From contig JAEQBH010006858.1 in assembly GCA_016808115.1 (NCBI GenBank), positions 1 to 64,000 of the forward strand: a stretch of 64,000 nt of DNA, read 5' to 3'. This document shows, one piece after another, positions 18,301 through 30,035 of the stretch. The stretch comes from Tetrastigma voinierianum. Lineage: Eukaryota; Streptophyta; Magnoliopsida; Vitales; Vitaceae. Each line of letters starts with the position of its first letter. Within the stretch, counting starts at the first letter, position 1. The position numbers and the translations under genes are program-made. A model generated the notes under the pieces. It saw nothing but the letters and a program-made list of their open reading frames with translations, was not told the origin of the DNA and did no database searches.

Positions 18301-20036
18301 TAAGTCATACCATACCCAAACTAATTCTCATTCGAGTCGGGGATGGACCCGCAAAAGATGGTAAAATTCTACCACATAACTGGCTTGTATTCCCAAAACT
18401 GAATTAAGACTCTAGTTAAGCTATGAAAGATCTCAACCATCTTACCTACATATTCGATAAGAATTCACAATTCATAAACACGCATTCAAACACTCCATAT
18501 TGATGAAAGAAAATCAATAACACTTGCGATTGTTCTTTAATTTTCACTTGTTTTTTTTTCCTTTTATCATACTACAATGGGCAAATCTAATTCATTAATA
18601 CTTTATTTTTTATCATATTAAATTATGATCATGTTTCTCTTCTCTTTTTTTTTTTATATTTTTCTAAAGACGGAGAAGGAATTCACCTTCTTATCCTTTA
18701 CATCTAGGATCAGATTTTACCATTGATTTAATAAGAACTAAAATGTCAGATTAGGGAAAAGTTCGATCGATAGGAAAGCGGAATAATTTGATATGTCAAT
18801 CTCAAAACATAAACAAATAAAAATCAATGTTTTAAAACTGAACCTGGTGAAAGTTATCTGCTCACTTCCATTTAGAGACCTAACTCGATAGTTGAACTAC
18901 GATCGACCTGATTAAACCGAATCGAAAATGTCATTTGATCGACGATCTATTTTTTAAAACACCTAAACAAAAAACAAAAAACACACGTAAAAGAAGATAT
19001 AACATATGTCACATGTAAAATAATACTGGAACACGTGCTGCCCGAGTTTATTAAGGTTATGAGACAATAAGAGCTCTGACTTATCTCGATACAGAATTTT
19101 ATTCGATTCGCTTGGATAGCCCAAATTTTTATATGGCTATGGGCCAAAATAGAATGCAAATGAGCAAGATATTAAAATAAAATAATAATAAACAACAATT
19201 TTACAAATTTTATATTTTGTAAAATAAAATTCTTTTGAAATACTTATAGTTTATTCTTTTAAACTTAAAAGATTATATAAAATAAATTATTATAGTTATA
19301 TTTATAAAATTTTTATTTAATTTTAAATTATTTTTCATACTAATATTATTTAATTTTATTAAAAACAATTATTTAATAACTATTCTTTTATCTATCAACA
19401 ACTATTTTATATATTTTTTTCATAATAGAAAAACTAATATTCTTAATAATTAAAAAATAATATGTAATTATTAGAAATTTAAAATAAAAAACGAACCAAA
19501 TAGGCCAAGAGGGCCAGCCCAACCCAAGCCCTAATGACACATGGGCCTATTCAAACCGGAGCCAGAACTTACCCTATTCAAGGCCACTATTTTCTCAAAT
19601 CGAACATCAAAAATATGAACCAAATGAACCGAGCCCATTATCCAACCTCAATGTAAACCCGCTTGACAACAAAGAAGTTGGTTTTTCCTTTTAAGTCGTG
19701 ATCCTCGTCGCAATCATAATCTTCAAGGGATCCAGACAGCATCAACTAATCCAAATGGAAATTCAACCCTAATAACTAAAATCCAAAATGGAGATCCAAG
19801 CTCTTAATAACAGAGACTCAACCCCTTAATAACTAAACTAATCCCAAAATGGAGATTCAAGCTCTTAACAACTAATCCAAAATTTCCTCCTGTTCCAACT
19901 TAACTAAAAGAACATAAACATTTTAAGTTAAAAAGTATCAACTGGATTATGAACAAAGCTCGTGATTCGGGGACTCAAACAGTCTCGTTGCGCTTGTGCC
20001 ATCCAGGGCTAGCTATCATCATCATCATCATCATCG
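18301..20036. other. Intergenic region downstream of DAPB
   Basis: No gene was recognised. 18825-18961 begins TTTTAAAACTGAACC and ends TTTTTTAAAACAC and may be a short relative of the hAT-type MITE at 20205. 19150-19500 is extremely AT-rich. A (ATC)n run at 20016-20035 abuts the DAPB stop codon. The DAPB 3' untranslated region must lie here; no polyadenylation signal could be singled out. Confidence 0.4.
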
Positions 20037-20105
20037 TCATCGCATGTTACCCTCCCGCAGAACGTCTATCATATTGTAGATCCGCTGCTCTGCTCCTGAT
20101 TGAAT
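20037..20105 (-). CDS. DAPB: DAPB last exon
   Basis: Intact: after the acceptor AATTGTAG it reads IQSGAEQRIYNMIDVLREGN then MR and TGA. RIYNMIDVLREGNMR is the conserved C-terminus of plant dihydrodipicolinate reductases. The stop codon is directly followed by an (ATC/GAT)n run. Confidence 0.93.
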   Translation of the reverse strand: MQSGAEQRIYNMIDVLREGNMR

Positions 20106-23100
20106 CTACAATTTACCACAATCAAACAGCAACCATAAGGTAAAGCGGTGTTACAAGTCTGAGTATTTGTGATAACCAAGCGCATTTGAATAAGGAGAAA
20201 TTACCAATGTTTTAAAAAACCTAATTAAAGGATCGAATTTGGAAAAGCACGGCTTCACTCTGCTCACTAGCTCAATCGGTCGAACCAGCATTGAACCGAT
20301 GACGAATAAATATATTATTTATATTTTATTTAAATTTTTAAAATATATAATTAATAATATTTAAGATATTATTTATTACTTTTTATATAAATAAAGTATT
20401 TTAAAAATTTAATTTAAAATATGTATAATGTTATATATGAAACATATTAAAAATGAAATAAACTTCTTATTTATATAAATATATACTTAATTAGTAGTAA
20501 TATATAATTTTGTTAATATCTAGAATAATCAAAATAACAGCATAATGGTAAAGTGGTTCCTTAGTAACTTCCCCTTTCCATATTCGAATCTATTAGCCTG
20601 CATTATTTAATTGATTTTTTTTAGTTATAAGTATTTTAACCCTATAAGCTTTTTAATACTAAGCAAAACGACGTGAGGTTTCATAAAAGCATCAAAACGA
20701 CTGCTTTTAACTTGAAAAATAAATAAATAAAATTGTGGGAGGAACTGATCGGCCACCGAGAACCGCCTGCTCATCCTGCTTCACCGGGTCCGACCGCGGC
20801 TCGGGCAATGAAGTCGATCTAATCAGAACGCTTTACGGTGAACCCGACCGGCTAAGCCCTGGCCGACTATCCGATCGCCTGGCCCGGTCCGGTTTTTAAA
20901 TCATGGGAAATTACAAAAGGGAGAGAAGTGTATGCATAGTTATTTCATTTGAGACGTAAGGCGCACTTGAGGAGGGGTTTTTTTTTTTAAGGGAGGCGCA
21001 CCATATGTCAAATATATATATTTTATGATGGTTGTTTCCTATTTTTACATGACTTAGTAATTTTTGGCTATTTTAGTTGATTTTTTTGCTTCTTCCTCTT
21101 TATGTGAATTACACAAGAGTCAGGTTAGTGCTTTTTTTGAGTTGAAACATAATCTGAAATGTAAATTTTAGGTTGAAATGCTCAAAATCAAGCACCCGTC
21201 CAAAACGACGTTGTTTTGGTCTCTATTACACAAAAAAAAAAAAAAATTTAGGCTTTCCGCAAGGCACCGACCGACATCGAAGAAAATGAAGGAGCAAGAA
21301 GAAGAGAAAAGGAAACCTCGGTACTGAAGTAGGGAAGGAAAGGATAAGTACCTTCTTAGCAAGGAAAATTGTAGCATCAATCTGCATTCTCAAAGATATA
21401 TTGATCTACCACACACATTATGGGTCGGAAACTCAAAGAAACTCGCACACAAGAGAATCATTAGATGCTTACCATAGCTAGAAAGAGAAATTGATAAATT
21501 GCGAGTTAAATAAAAGATGATATATATATTATGCTCATCAAATTACGTTTGATCAGGCGATGTCAGATGATACATATGGAATGCATGACCATTCAGATAC
21601 TCTTCTGGGACGCCCACCTTCTCGACTTGTTGCTTGGGATCCCTTGACTGCTTGAACTGGATAAAACATGTTAAAAGAGGATTAAGAATGAGACTTGAAG
21701 CTCCAAACAAAGCCCAAGTTAACTATGTATGTGTATTCATGTGAGAATAGTAAACATTATGTTCCACTCATCCATCCAGATCAAAGCCTTTTTTTTTTTT
21801 GGTGAAATAAGACTACTAATAAGGAAATTTACAAATTCGATTAAAAGATAATCCACAATAATCTTTAAGAAAATTTCTAAACTCTTTAACAAATTTAAAT
21901 GCATAATCCAAATCAAAGCTTTAACGACTTCTAGCAACACACCGATCCAACTCGAAAGACACCCCAAGCTCGAAAGCATGAAATGACGGCCTCGCAAGTA
22001 CGTAAATGTCCAATTTGTCGGGCTCGATGAGATTCCATCAATTAAAATGGGGGAATGCATCACATGATACAACTATCAAAATCAACAAAATGAAACGCAA
22101 CCATCGTTGTTAATGATATCCTCATACAATATGTGATTTGTGAGGACCTCAATATTATATGCATGATGTGTGTACCATTAGATTTGAGAAGACTGCTCAG
22201 AGGATCCTATTGCCAAATCGAGCGTAAAACAATAGCAAAATGATTGGCAAGTTGAAAGAGCTATGATCATCGGAATTCAACTATCATTACTCACATTTCT
22301 CGATGATAGCCGGGGTTTTGTAGTCTTTTTATCTTTATTTAGATCACCAAGGCCGCTGAGGAACAAATGTATCAGTCGCGAAGGCGTTTCTAATGTGGTG
22401 CTCCTTTTACTTAATTCCTGATAATGCCCTTTCTGACAAACCCCGTCTCATCCAACAAGGAAGCGCGTCAGATCTCTTATACGCTTCTCAGGAAACAACT
22501 CGAGAAGATTCTTCCTATTGACCTAATTTTATGTGAAGAAGGGAGATGACTGGTCAATGCGCATGCGAAAGTTACGATATGGAAGTGCCTCACCACCTTC
22601 TAGCTGTAGTGCTAAATCCTTTTTCCATATTTAGGTTTTCCTAGATCCTTCCTCTCTTTGTAGAATAGACTCAAAATTTGAGTTGGCAGCCGCATTTCAT
22701 TAGAATCGCAACCGAAAAGTTTGTAAAGGTGACTTTCAGATAGTATGCTATGAAGTCGATCTAACAGATCTCTTTGAAAGATCTTTTCAAATAAGGTAAG
22801 TTTTCTTCTCAAATGTCTCTTTCAGTGGGACGGGAGTGGATGAGAACTTTATCGTTAGATCCTTCCTTGGGAAGCAATGTACTTTCTCTCACTAGCCACT
22901 GCAAAAAAGCCTAACCCACTTAAATGGACTTGAAAACTTTTTAAAAAATTTTTTTACTACATCTTTTGTTTTATGGCTTTCTAGATGAACTCATATTTTT
23001 ATGGGTCCTTTGCATTGAAGAACTTTTAGAGCATTTTTAATCTCTCCTTAAAAATAAATAAAAATAAAAATTACTCCGTAAAGAATACCCAAAAGCTCCA

Positions 23101-24815
23101 GAAATTGCTCACCATGATTTCATGGCAAAGAAGAAATGCTACTATTCAACAAACAAAGAAAACAAAGATCAATAGTGGACTCTTTCTTTCTTTTTTCCAT
23201 TTTTTTAGATAATAAAGATCAATTGAGACTCGTACCAGAACTACAATGTAACACCGCTTTGGCTGCCAATTCCGAGGCTATTGTATTCGATCAATTGCTT
23301 TTCCCATTTGTGGGGATATGACGGATAAACATTTGAATCTTCTACATGTGCCTTATAAAGTCGCTCCTCGTCCCCGCCGTGGTTCCCATTACAAAGGGCA
23401 CACCAACTTTGCAATATAGCTCGCATTATCCGCATTACATGTAACAAGAGCAATAACATTCAACATAATAAACTCAAAAATAGATTCAGTGAAATGTCAT
23501 AATTCAGGAGTTTATTTTTCCTTTTGGTTCTAAATGTTATATCCATGACCTTAATCTTTAAGGTCATAGAAAATGTAAATATGCACTTCACAGATTCACT
23601 TAAAAATTTTGAACAAATTGGACATTGTGCGAGACAAAAGTTCGAGGATTCTAGTTCATCATTCCTAGATCTCCTCTTTCATTTTAAGGAAGTTAATTAA
23701 GTTCCACCATGTGGTAGTGAATCTAGTAAATGAGATCTTGCCAACAAATTGTTGTTTCAGAATCCCGAAATTATAAACTAAACATGCTAGCTTAAACATA
23801 TATATTTTGAGTCCCAAGATTAAAAGTTATCACATTCAGAGTATTTCTCAAGTTTCTAGTGCCATGATATACCTTGACATACCTTGTATCCTCAAATCCT
23901 CATTCTCTTTAGTAAAAGGCTCCAATTCTCAATCTTCACAGCCATGGATTCCAACAAGGCCTGGAGGAAAGGCTCAGGCCTTCTTGTGCTTTCCACCATT
24001 CTTTAGCATGAGAAGTAAGCCTTTCCCTTCTAACATAGTTTGTAATCAGGTACTTGATGGTTGGATCTGAACAATTGATCAACTTAAGAGAATGGATGGA
24101 TAATACCTAATTGATGTTACATGTTAAAAAATAAGGAAACTCATGAGTGCAATCTCGTGACAACTTGTTTTCTCTCTAACATTGCTGCACCTTTTACTAA
24201 GGCTTCTTTGATATACATTCAAAATTTTCCTACTTCACCAAAAAAAGGGGTCGAGGGGTGTGGGGGCTCAATGCTCCTATCCATACCAATGCATACAATA
24301 ATATACAATTTTTATCATGTTAAGGAGACAACTGAGACCAACAAAATAGAGAATGTCATCTCTAGATACTATGGTGTAAAATAAGTTATTTTGCTTATCT
24401 TACCAATGCAAAATTATAAATGAAACAAACCAAAATGTAATGGGTATACAATTGCTTATTCTTTTTTTTTTCAGAATCAAACTATTACTAAAGGCTTCTC
24501 TCTTTAAGACAAATATATAAAACTAAAATCTATTTGTTTTCACTTGATATAGAAAAAAAAATCCATGAATATTTACCATTCACTCGCATCAGTAATCAGA
24601 TAGTCCACCACATCAAATTTGATATTCATCGATCACTTTGAAGCAAGAATGCTTTCCCTTCCAAAAGGACCATGCAATTTAATCTCTTTTCCACACACTC
24701 ACGCTTGCCCGCATTCCTCCTTGACCCATTAAATGATACAGAACAAAGGTGAAGTCCAGTTAGTAAAATACTGCTTGGATAACAGCCCTCCCCATTTTCC
24801 CATTACAACCATTCA
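20037..24815 (-). CDS. DAPB: 4-hydroxy-tetrahydrodipicolinate reductase gene (DAPB), multi-exon
   Basis: DAPB reduces 4-hydroxy-tetrahydrodipicolinate with NAD(P)H in plastid lysine synthesis. Six exons are recognised in order. They carry the NAD(P)-binding start VNGCNGKMGRAVIQAV, then VCGKEIKLHGP and RESILAS, then VGVPFVMGTT and GGDEERLYKA, then MEIM.EQF.GAF.GYSL, then RDPKQQVEKVGVPEEYLNGH with AFHMYHLTSPDQT, then HNVCGRSIY, and finally RIYNMIDVLREGNMR plus stop. The exon for the ESHQ-x-SKLD-TSGTAKA substrate-binding block, expected between 21657 and 23074, was not found. The transit-peptide exon was not recognised either. Several exons need one- or two-base corrections to read through. LS lies immediately upstream on the same strand. 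Confidence 0.88.
20197..20204. repeat. 8-bp target-site duplication GAAATTAC, left
   Basis: GAAATTAC is repeated exactly at 20907-20914, flanking the MITE. Confidence 0.85.
20205..20906. mobile_element. hAT-type MITE in the last DAPB intron
   Basis: 702 bp. The left end CAATGTTTTAAAAAACC pairs with the right end (complement CCATGATTTAAAAACC). An exact 8-bp duplication, GAAATTAC, flanks it; that length is typical of hAT elements. GC-rich ends (TCGGTCGAACC; GGCCCGGTCCGG) surround an AT-rich core. No coding sequence, hence non-autonomous. Confidence 0.88.
20907..20914. repeat. 8-bp target-site duplication GAAATTAC, right
   Basis: Exact match to 20197-20204. Confidence 0.85.
21352..21447 (-). 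CDS. DAPB: DAPB exon with HNVCGRSIY
   Basis: Allowing small indels this reads SFEF..HNVCGRSIY and then ATIFLAKK before the donor AAG/GTACTT. It matches the family block FQHNVCGRSIYAEGTVDAVLFLAKK. The frame as printed shifts after HNVCGRSIY, where AEGTVD is expected. The 5' boundary is approximate. Confidence 0.75.
21547..21656 (-). CDS. DAPB: DAPB exon with RDPKQQVEKVGVPEEYLNGH
   Basis: 110 nt, fully open: FKQSRDPKQQVEKVGVPEEY, then LNGHAFHMYHLTSPDQT, ending in a split codon at CAAAC/GTAATT. The acceptor is TTTTATCCAG. It corresponds to the C-terminal domain strand region of plant DAPB and is one of the best-preserved exons. Confidence 0.9.
21657..23074 (-). other. DAPB intron region lacking one expected exon
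   Basis: About 1.4 kb between two DAPB exons where the substrate-binding ESHQ...SKLD...TSGTAKA exon should lie. No convincing match was seen. 22612-22812 is open on the minus strand but unlike DAPB. A GGTGAAATAAGACTACTAAT segment after a poly-T run at 21788 looks like the 3' end of an unplaced small element. Confidence 0.4.
23075..23143 (-). CDS. DAPB: DAPB exon with MEIMAEQFPGAFSGYSL
   Basis: Sequence reads GCATTTCTTCTTTGCCATG, then AAATCATGG, GAGCAATTTC, TGGAGCTTTTGGGT and ATTCTTTACGG. With about five single-base restorations this is AFLAAMEIMAEQFPGAFSGY, a block near-invariant in the family. The donor is GGA/GTAATT. As printed it is frameshifted. Low sequence quality or decay is likely. 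Confidence 0.65.
23290..23437 (-). CDS. DAPB: DAPB exon with GVPFVMGTTGGDEERLYKA
   Basis: Reads NAD.NAELYCKVGVPFVMGT, TGGDEERLYKA, VEDSNVY and KQL when one or two frames are merged; GDEERLYKAHVEDSNVY is in a single frame. It matches the conserved VGVPFVMGTTGGDRxxLY of plant DAPB. The GTT loop contacts the nicotinamide cofactor in bacterial relatives. Both ends are approximate. Confidence 0.8.
24584..24815 (-). CDS. DAPB: DAPB exon with the NAD(P)-binding glycine motif
   Basis: Starts after TTGCAAG and reads VNGCNGKMGRAVIQAV, then GLHL..VSF.GS, VCGKEIKLHGP, RESILAS and IDEY, and a degraded VVDY at the end. The pattern is the dinucleotide-binding NGCTGKMG found at the N-terminus of mature DAPB. 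Several frameshifts are present. The donor is GCGA/GTGAAT. The 5' part of this exon is duplicated at 54.1 kb. Confidence 0.8.
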
Positions 24816-25470
24816 CTTGCAAAAGATCACAAGAATCCACAAAAAAAGCATGATGCACATATCTACTATACTTATCGAACAAACAAAACTCAAATTTTGT
24901 CCGTAAATCGCGGTCATCAGATAATTCAAACACCATTTCTGAAACCCAATGAAAAAGGAGGAAAGTAATAAATTAGGTAAATTAGTGATCGACTCCTACC
25001 AAGCAATGCAACCAGAGTAACTAACTTGACAGGATAATGATCTAATTTATTGGGCCAAGAGATTCCTTTGTTAAAACGACAAGGATCTAATCGTGTAAAT
25101 GGTAGAATTTTCATAATGTCCCTCCATCCGTGCCTCCGTACATCATCGTAAGCTCGATGGTAATTAAGTTTTAATTCCCTGTGAAACCCATAATTACTCA
25201 ACTATAACAACAAATGCCTATAACAAACCCATGTCTATATTCCTTAATTGTTTGTGTGAACTCGACAAGGACAAAAAAGTGAAGATATAAACCACATAAA
25301 GAAGACAAACATCACATAAATGCACGCTCTCATACCGAAATGCAAATCACGAAATGAGCCTTCTAATTCAAATCTATAATACACCAAATAAAAGTGTAAA
25401 ATAAGAGAGAAACTAATTTACTTACAAACAGAGACGTAAAACAATGAATAGGCTATTGTGCCCCGCTATC
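24816..25470 (-). other. DAPB 5' flank / first intron, shared with 53.4-54.1 kb
   Basis: Collinear, in opposite orientation, with 53420-54110. Examples are TAGTTGAGTAATTATGGG, GGACATTATGAAA and ATAAGTATAGTAGATA. It should contain the DAPB promoter, leader and transit-peptide exon; none could be assigned. The 91-codon open frame at 24926-25201 is not conserved in the second copy, so it is probably not coding. Confidence 0.5.
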
Positions 25471-25501
25471 CTCACATTATATCATTTTTGTCGCTTTCCT
25501 C

Positions 25502-25589
25502 GTTGTGTGGGTTCTGAAGTTTTGAAGCTGGTGTTGTTGCTGAAAGGCTTAGTCTAAGAAATATCACAATTTTGTGTATTGGAGCTGTG
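25502..25589 (+). pseudogene. LS-like exon 4 copy
   Basis: GTTGTGTGGGTTCTGAAG, then TTTTGAAGCTGGTGTTGTTG and CTGAAAGGCTT. With minor restoration: VVWVPGSFEAGVVAERL and ILCIGAV before GTATGATT. Compare 34837-34935. Confidence 0.75.
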
Positions 25590-26464
25590 GTATGATTCAC
25601 TCATTCACAAAATCTAATGGGATTTTCTACTTTGTCAAATGCTTTTTCTTTTATTATTTGGTCATGTTGGTTATTCGCTCCCTTTATTTTGCAGACATAT
25701 GTATGGAATGTATGGATTAGTCTATTGGTCGGTCTAATCGTCTAAGGATATGCTTGATAGATCATCCTGAGTTGAATATATTTCTTCTCTTTGATTCAAA
25801 GAACTTACTATCAAATGCACCGCCATCTCGCCCGTACATGCGCTCATGACATTATAAACGTCCTGCATCTAGTCTCATGAGTTGATGTTTTCTACTTATG
25901 AAAATCTCAGGCTTCGGTTAATTATATTCCCCAAATTTCCATTCTCGAAGCGTCATGCGCTTATGATGCTAGCTCATCATGCATATGGTCACCTGACACA
26001 AAATAAAATGGGTTTGTCAGGTAGCAACCATGGTGCACATTAATCATTTGGGCGCTTCTTACTTAGAGCCCGGTCATATTTAAAATTTTACCTATCTCAA
26101 AAACAATGTTTATGTTTGTAGAAAGCCTATGTGTCAGGATCGTTATTTCCTCTTATAAATTTGTCTTGATCCCAGAGCTACTTTTCACAAATTATTTTCT
26201 AGATCTCTATTACGTATTATTTAAATCATCATTTCCCCTCGTCTGCCTCTACTTTAGTTAACATGACCTCAGATGTGATTGTTTGAAACAAGTCTTCTTC
26301 TCGTTCAATGCATACTGCCAGGACTATCACATCTATTTGTCTCACTTCACATCGATGTGGGATGGGTGTTTTATTTTTATTTTTTGTTTTCCTCCGCCTT
26401 TGATGAGCCTGTTTTTTCATGTCGACGCATCTAATCTATGAACCATCATCGTTGTTTTGAGTAG

Positions 26465-26542
26465 ATAAGAGGTGATACTTCCCAATTGGCGTTGTTGCTA
26501 ATTCAGCGTTTCTCGAGTACTCACTAGTCCTCACAATTCAAA
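26465..26542 (+). pseudogene. LS-like exon 5 copy
   Basis: AAGAGGTGATACTTCCCA then GTTGCTAATTCAGCG and GAGTACTCAC, before GTTAGTATT. It corresponds to RGDTSHYD.VANSASGVLS with lost bases. Compare 33863-33937. Confidence 0.7.
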
Positions 26543-27455
26543 GTTAGTATTCAATTGAGTGTTGCTTAGCAAAATTACATTTTCTTCGACCTTCACATGA
26601 AAACAACAATGGATGCTCGATTCAAAACTGCAATCGCTTAGAATATTTCGCCCTAGCTTGCTCATATATGCATGTAATACGCCTCGCCCAATTGGGTCGG
26701 GGTTCTAGTACCGCCTACTCACTTTTCGTTGATATGATAAATTTTTATTTTAGCGATACCTGACAAAGCGCCTATTCTCGCTGCGGATAAACCTAATATT
26801 CGTGAGCAAGACTGTACGAGAGGGACGAGTAAGCCAATGTAGGCTTGAAAATGTGTCGGGTTTCTCAGAAAATTAATTGAAAGGGTGTAAAATAGTAAAT
26901 TCCATAATATATGTAATTTAATTATGACATAGCTGCATGTGAGTAAAGATGGTGGATGAGTCCTATAGAAAAATGAAGATACAGGTGACGGATAACACAT
27001 ATCTCACAACTTTCACCTAAATGAACATGGATGTGATCTTTAAATTGGCCTTACCATGAAGGTGAATTCATATTATTATGTTACCTTCCTTGGATTAACT
27101 GGGCTTAACATGGGAAAACTGTATCAATGTTATATGCTTATAAAGAATCTCAAAGAAAAAAAGCTTATGGCAAATAAATTAACCACATTTTCTATTAAAA
27201 AAATCTGCAGTTGGGAGGGGATTGTTGGTCATGATGTGATTCGACTTCACCATTGCCTATTTTCTTAATAAATTTAGTTCCCATATTGCACATTTACTAT
27301 TCAATGATATTGCTCGATAAACTATAGCTCATGCTTTAAAAACTACTATTTGGTGATATTTCACTTAATATCATTCTATTATTTGCCCATCTCAAATTTG
27401 CATATATTTGATTTTCTAATAAAAATCGATGTATTTTTCTTTTATGATGTTGAAG

Positions 27456-27502
27456 GAGTTCCATGAATATTCGTGTCCCGACTTCGTGAGGATATGGATC
27501 GT
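27456..27502 (+). pseudogene. LS-like exon 6 copy
   Basis: After TGTTGAAG comes GAGTTCCATGAATATTCGTG, then GAGGATATGGATCGT and GTAAGTG. It corresponds to VPCMFGVLTCEDMDR. Compare 32874-32918. Confidence 0.7.
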
Positions 27503-27742
27503 GTAAGTGTCATAGCACTCCTTACTAAAACTCGTACTAGGCCTTTTTTTTCCTCAAGAGGAGTACATGGTAATCGCTCTATCTTCTACAATTCAACTCA
27601 GAGAGTAGGCTTAGTTTGTGAAATTTCGATTTCATTTTTCTCCCCTTTGAATATTGTTGTTTTCTCATCTCCAAGTTCTGAATGACAAACTATTTATTCT
27701 TCCGCGCTAATATGCGATGTTTATTCCTCGCGATTACTACAG

Positions 27743-27798
27743 TTTTAAACTCCGTCAGGAAAATCCTGAATAAAGTGCAGAGGCCGCTATTGACAACC
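27743..27798 (+). pseudogene. LS-like exon 7 copy
   Basis: After GATTACTACAG, a degraded version of ALNRAGGKSGNKGAEVALIA, followed by GTAAGTTAATGTGG, which is identical to the intron start in the right arm. The right-arm exon is intact; this one is not. Confidence 0.7.
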
Positions 27799-28239
27799 GT
27801 AAGTTAATGTGGAATAATGTAATGATACATTATTGCTTTATATGACTTGTCTTTCATTTGTTTAATTGCTAGATGCAGAATGAAAAGATAATCCGAAAAC
27901 AACTTAATTTCTACATCCACACATTTAATTTAGTGATTAGGATCACATCTATTTATTCAATTTGAAGTTTTTATTTGCAACTTCTTTTTGAAAGAATCTC
28001 AAGAACTTATTTTAAAAACCTAAAATAGGATAATAGTTTATTAACTACTAGATGATAACATCATTTGGTACCAAATTTATTACAATATAGAAGGTAAAAG
28101 AGAAGATGAGATAAAATATAGATGGTACAAACTAACAATAAGCAAAACATCATTACTAGCTCGCCCATACTGCTTCTTCAACTTCTGGGAGCAAGTTTGT
28201 GAATGATTCTCACGCCAAGAACTAGTCATAAAGCCATGT

Positions 28240-28515
28240 GATGATGAATGGGACGGTCCACCAGAATAGAATGTAAAGCTCGGGGTGGATTTTGAATGGA
28301 TCTCAGCCACTGTGAATGTAATGAGAAAAGTCGGGTGGACGATGAACGGGATTCGTCCACCAGAATAGAATTCAAAACTGGGGTGGATTTCAATGGGATT
28401 GGGGCCACCGTGAACGTAATGAAAAGTTTGGTCGGATGATGAATGGATTTGGTCCATCTGGGAATAAAATGCAAGCCTGAGGTGGATTTTGAATGGACGG
28501 TCCACAGAACCAAAA
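28240..28515. repeat. Minisatellite, about 98-bp units (copy in unit B)
   Basis: Three units starting at 28240, 28338 and 28435, each with GATGATGAATGGG, a GTCCACCAGAATAGAATG-like block, GGGGTGGATTTTGAATGG and GTGAACGTAATGAAAAG. The minus strand stays open across them (28080-28505), giving repeats of the form HSKSTP.F.FYSGG.. . No known protein family was recognised. Confidence 0.8.
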
Positions 28516-29153
28516 CAAGTATTCCAAAATCCGACCAGCTAAAAACAAGAGAGTAAGAGAAAGATGAAGGTTCCATACAAATTGGTTTGGTTATGTCTAT
28601 ATGTTTTGATAAGTCTCGCAAGAGTAACTTCTTATTATATATAGCATTCTTTGTGAGTAGTTTTAGGAATCAAAAGTTCCCTAATAAGATTACGAAATAT
28701 CTTGAAATCCAAATACAAAAAGAAAAAGAATTATAATTTTGTTGTCTTCAAATCACCTCTTTTGGAATATGATATTTTTCCTTCGAGAATTGTTACTTAA
28801 ATGTTAAAAAATCTAACCTAATAAATTATCTACCTAAACAAAATATAAGTCTGCACTTAGTTATGTATTATTTCTTTTCAAAATCAAGGTCGATTTTTTT
28901 CAGATTTGCTATTCAAATTTTACCAGGTAATGACAATAATAGGAAGTGTCTCCCCTAGTGCTTAGAGGCTGATTCCTTACATCCACCAATTGATAACTCT
29001 TCAAGGCTTTGACCAAAGTGAGGCAGGCGGCTCGCATTATAGCGCTCCATCAACTCAAGATTCCTTTAAGCCCGCGTTGTGCCCACCGTCGCCCCACTCA
29101 TGAGTCGCCCAAGGTGGCTCCACCGGAGTTAAAACCACACGGAACCCACTGCA

Positions 29154-30035
29154 TGTGGCAGTCCCAAAACTTATGTGGATCCTCAGAACGACTGCACTAA
29201 ATAGTACAAGTTTTTTTTAACACATTTGACCAAGTTTGACCAAGTTTGACCAAGTTGACTTTTTCAAGGATGGATAATTTTGGGTTGACTAAGATACCAT
29301 TTCGTAGGCCTCATCGATACGAGTCTCATAGGACTCGCCAATCAGGCCAAAACTGACTAACTGGATAAAAAGTTATGGCCTAGGGAGTTCAAATAGCAAA
29401 GATTTTATCATGTCCAGGTCGTTTCGCTTAATTAGCTGACCTCAGGCCTCATAAACCTAGTTTTACGTGCCAATAGAACCCAGCCCCAAAACACTCATTT
29501 TCAAGACCAAAACCCTAGAAAATTCAAAGAAACTCCTATGGATCTAATCGGGTCAAGCTTCACTGCTTAAAGCCAAACATTGGGTCGTGGGAGCACGCTT
29601 TCCCACACCCTTGATACACACACCGCCAGGGAGGAGGAGCACTGAGCGACCTTGTCAGAAACTCTCTGGGCTGTCAACTTCACTGGGTCGAACGTGCTCA
29701 GACGGGGCCGATTTAACGCTGCATGGCGCCGCCACCTGGGTCGCCGGATTTTGCTTGCCGGCGAATTCCGTGCGTGTCCATACCTCCTCCCCATTCGACC
29801 TTCAACTCATTCCCGCGGGTCCTTTTCGCATTCACCGCTTGAAAGATACGACTTAAAACAAGTTTTGGTCGATCATTGATCGAAGTTTTCCGCCACCATA
29901 GCAACTTTTGGACCAAGGTAAGGGTACCGCGTGTTCTCGTCTCTCGGGCTTTCCGCTGATATAAAGTTTGTAAATTTTTTGATGTCGCTTGGTTAGTTTT
30001 CCATTTTTGGGTCATTTAGGGTAATTACCGATAGT
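29154..30035 (+). mobile_element. LTR fragment, family X (in unit B)
   Basis: Begins TGTGGCAGTCCCAAAAC, aligning with the start of the solo LTR at 16246, and carries GACCAAGTTTGACCAAG triplets, ATAAACCTAG and the CCGCCAC...GACCAAGGTAAGGGTACCG region. It is truncated on the right. Triple GACCAAGTTT units at 29228-29258 are a small tandem expansion. Confidence 0.75.

Larger units (their letters stand above)
25470..27836 (+). pseudogene. Inverted partial copy of lumazine synthase (exons 4-7)
   Basis: An unprocessed, intron-containing copy of the LS 3' half in plus orientation, forming the left arm of an inverted repeat with 32519-34958. Exon equivalents are 25502-25589 (VVWV..S.EAGVVAERL.., ILCIGAV), 26465-26542 (RGDTS...VANSA), 27456-27502 (VP...TSCEDMDR type) and 27743-27798 (ALNS..GKS.NKSAEAAI type). 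Splice sites GTATG, GTTAG, GTAAG and GTAAG are kept in place. Every exon carries frameshifts relative to the family, and exons 1-3 and the last exon are missing. It reads toward the right arm. Confidence 0.85.
27870..30035 (+). repeat. Direct repeat unit B (first copy)
   Basis: Matches 30205-32325 in the same orientation from GAATGAAAAGATAATCC onward. Shared blocks include CACATTTAATTTAGTGATT, AACTACTAGATGATAACATC, the ~98-bp minisatellite, GAATATGATATTTTTCCTTC and a family-X LTR. It ends inside the LTR near TCATTTAGGGTAATTACC, where the second copy continues. The shared segment begins before the LTR start, so this is a duplicated block rather than two independent LTR insertions. Confidence 0.8.

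Noticed and set aside
22612..22812. Minus-strand open frame with SESHLYKL, a candidate for the missing DAPB ESHQ exon
   Set aside because: Only five residues are alike, and the following TSGTAKA block does not match in any frame.
24926..25201. 91-codon minus-strand open frame upstream of DAPB
   Set aside because: The second copy at 53.7 kb does not keep the frame, so it is probably non-coding flank.
28240..28515. Regularly spaced repeats resembling a CRISPR array
   Set aside because: Plant nuclear context, units diverged and contiguous without unique spacers.
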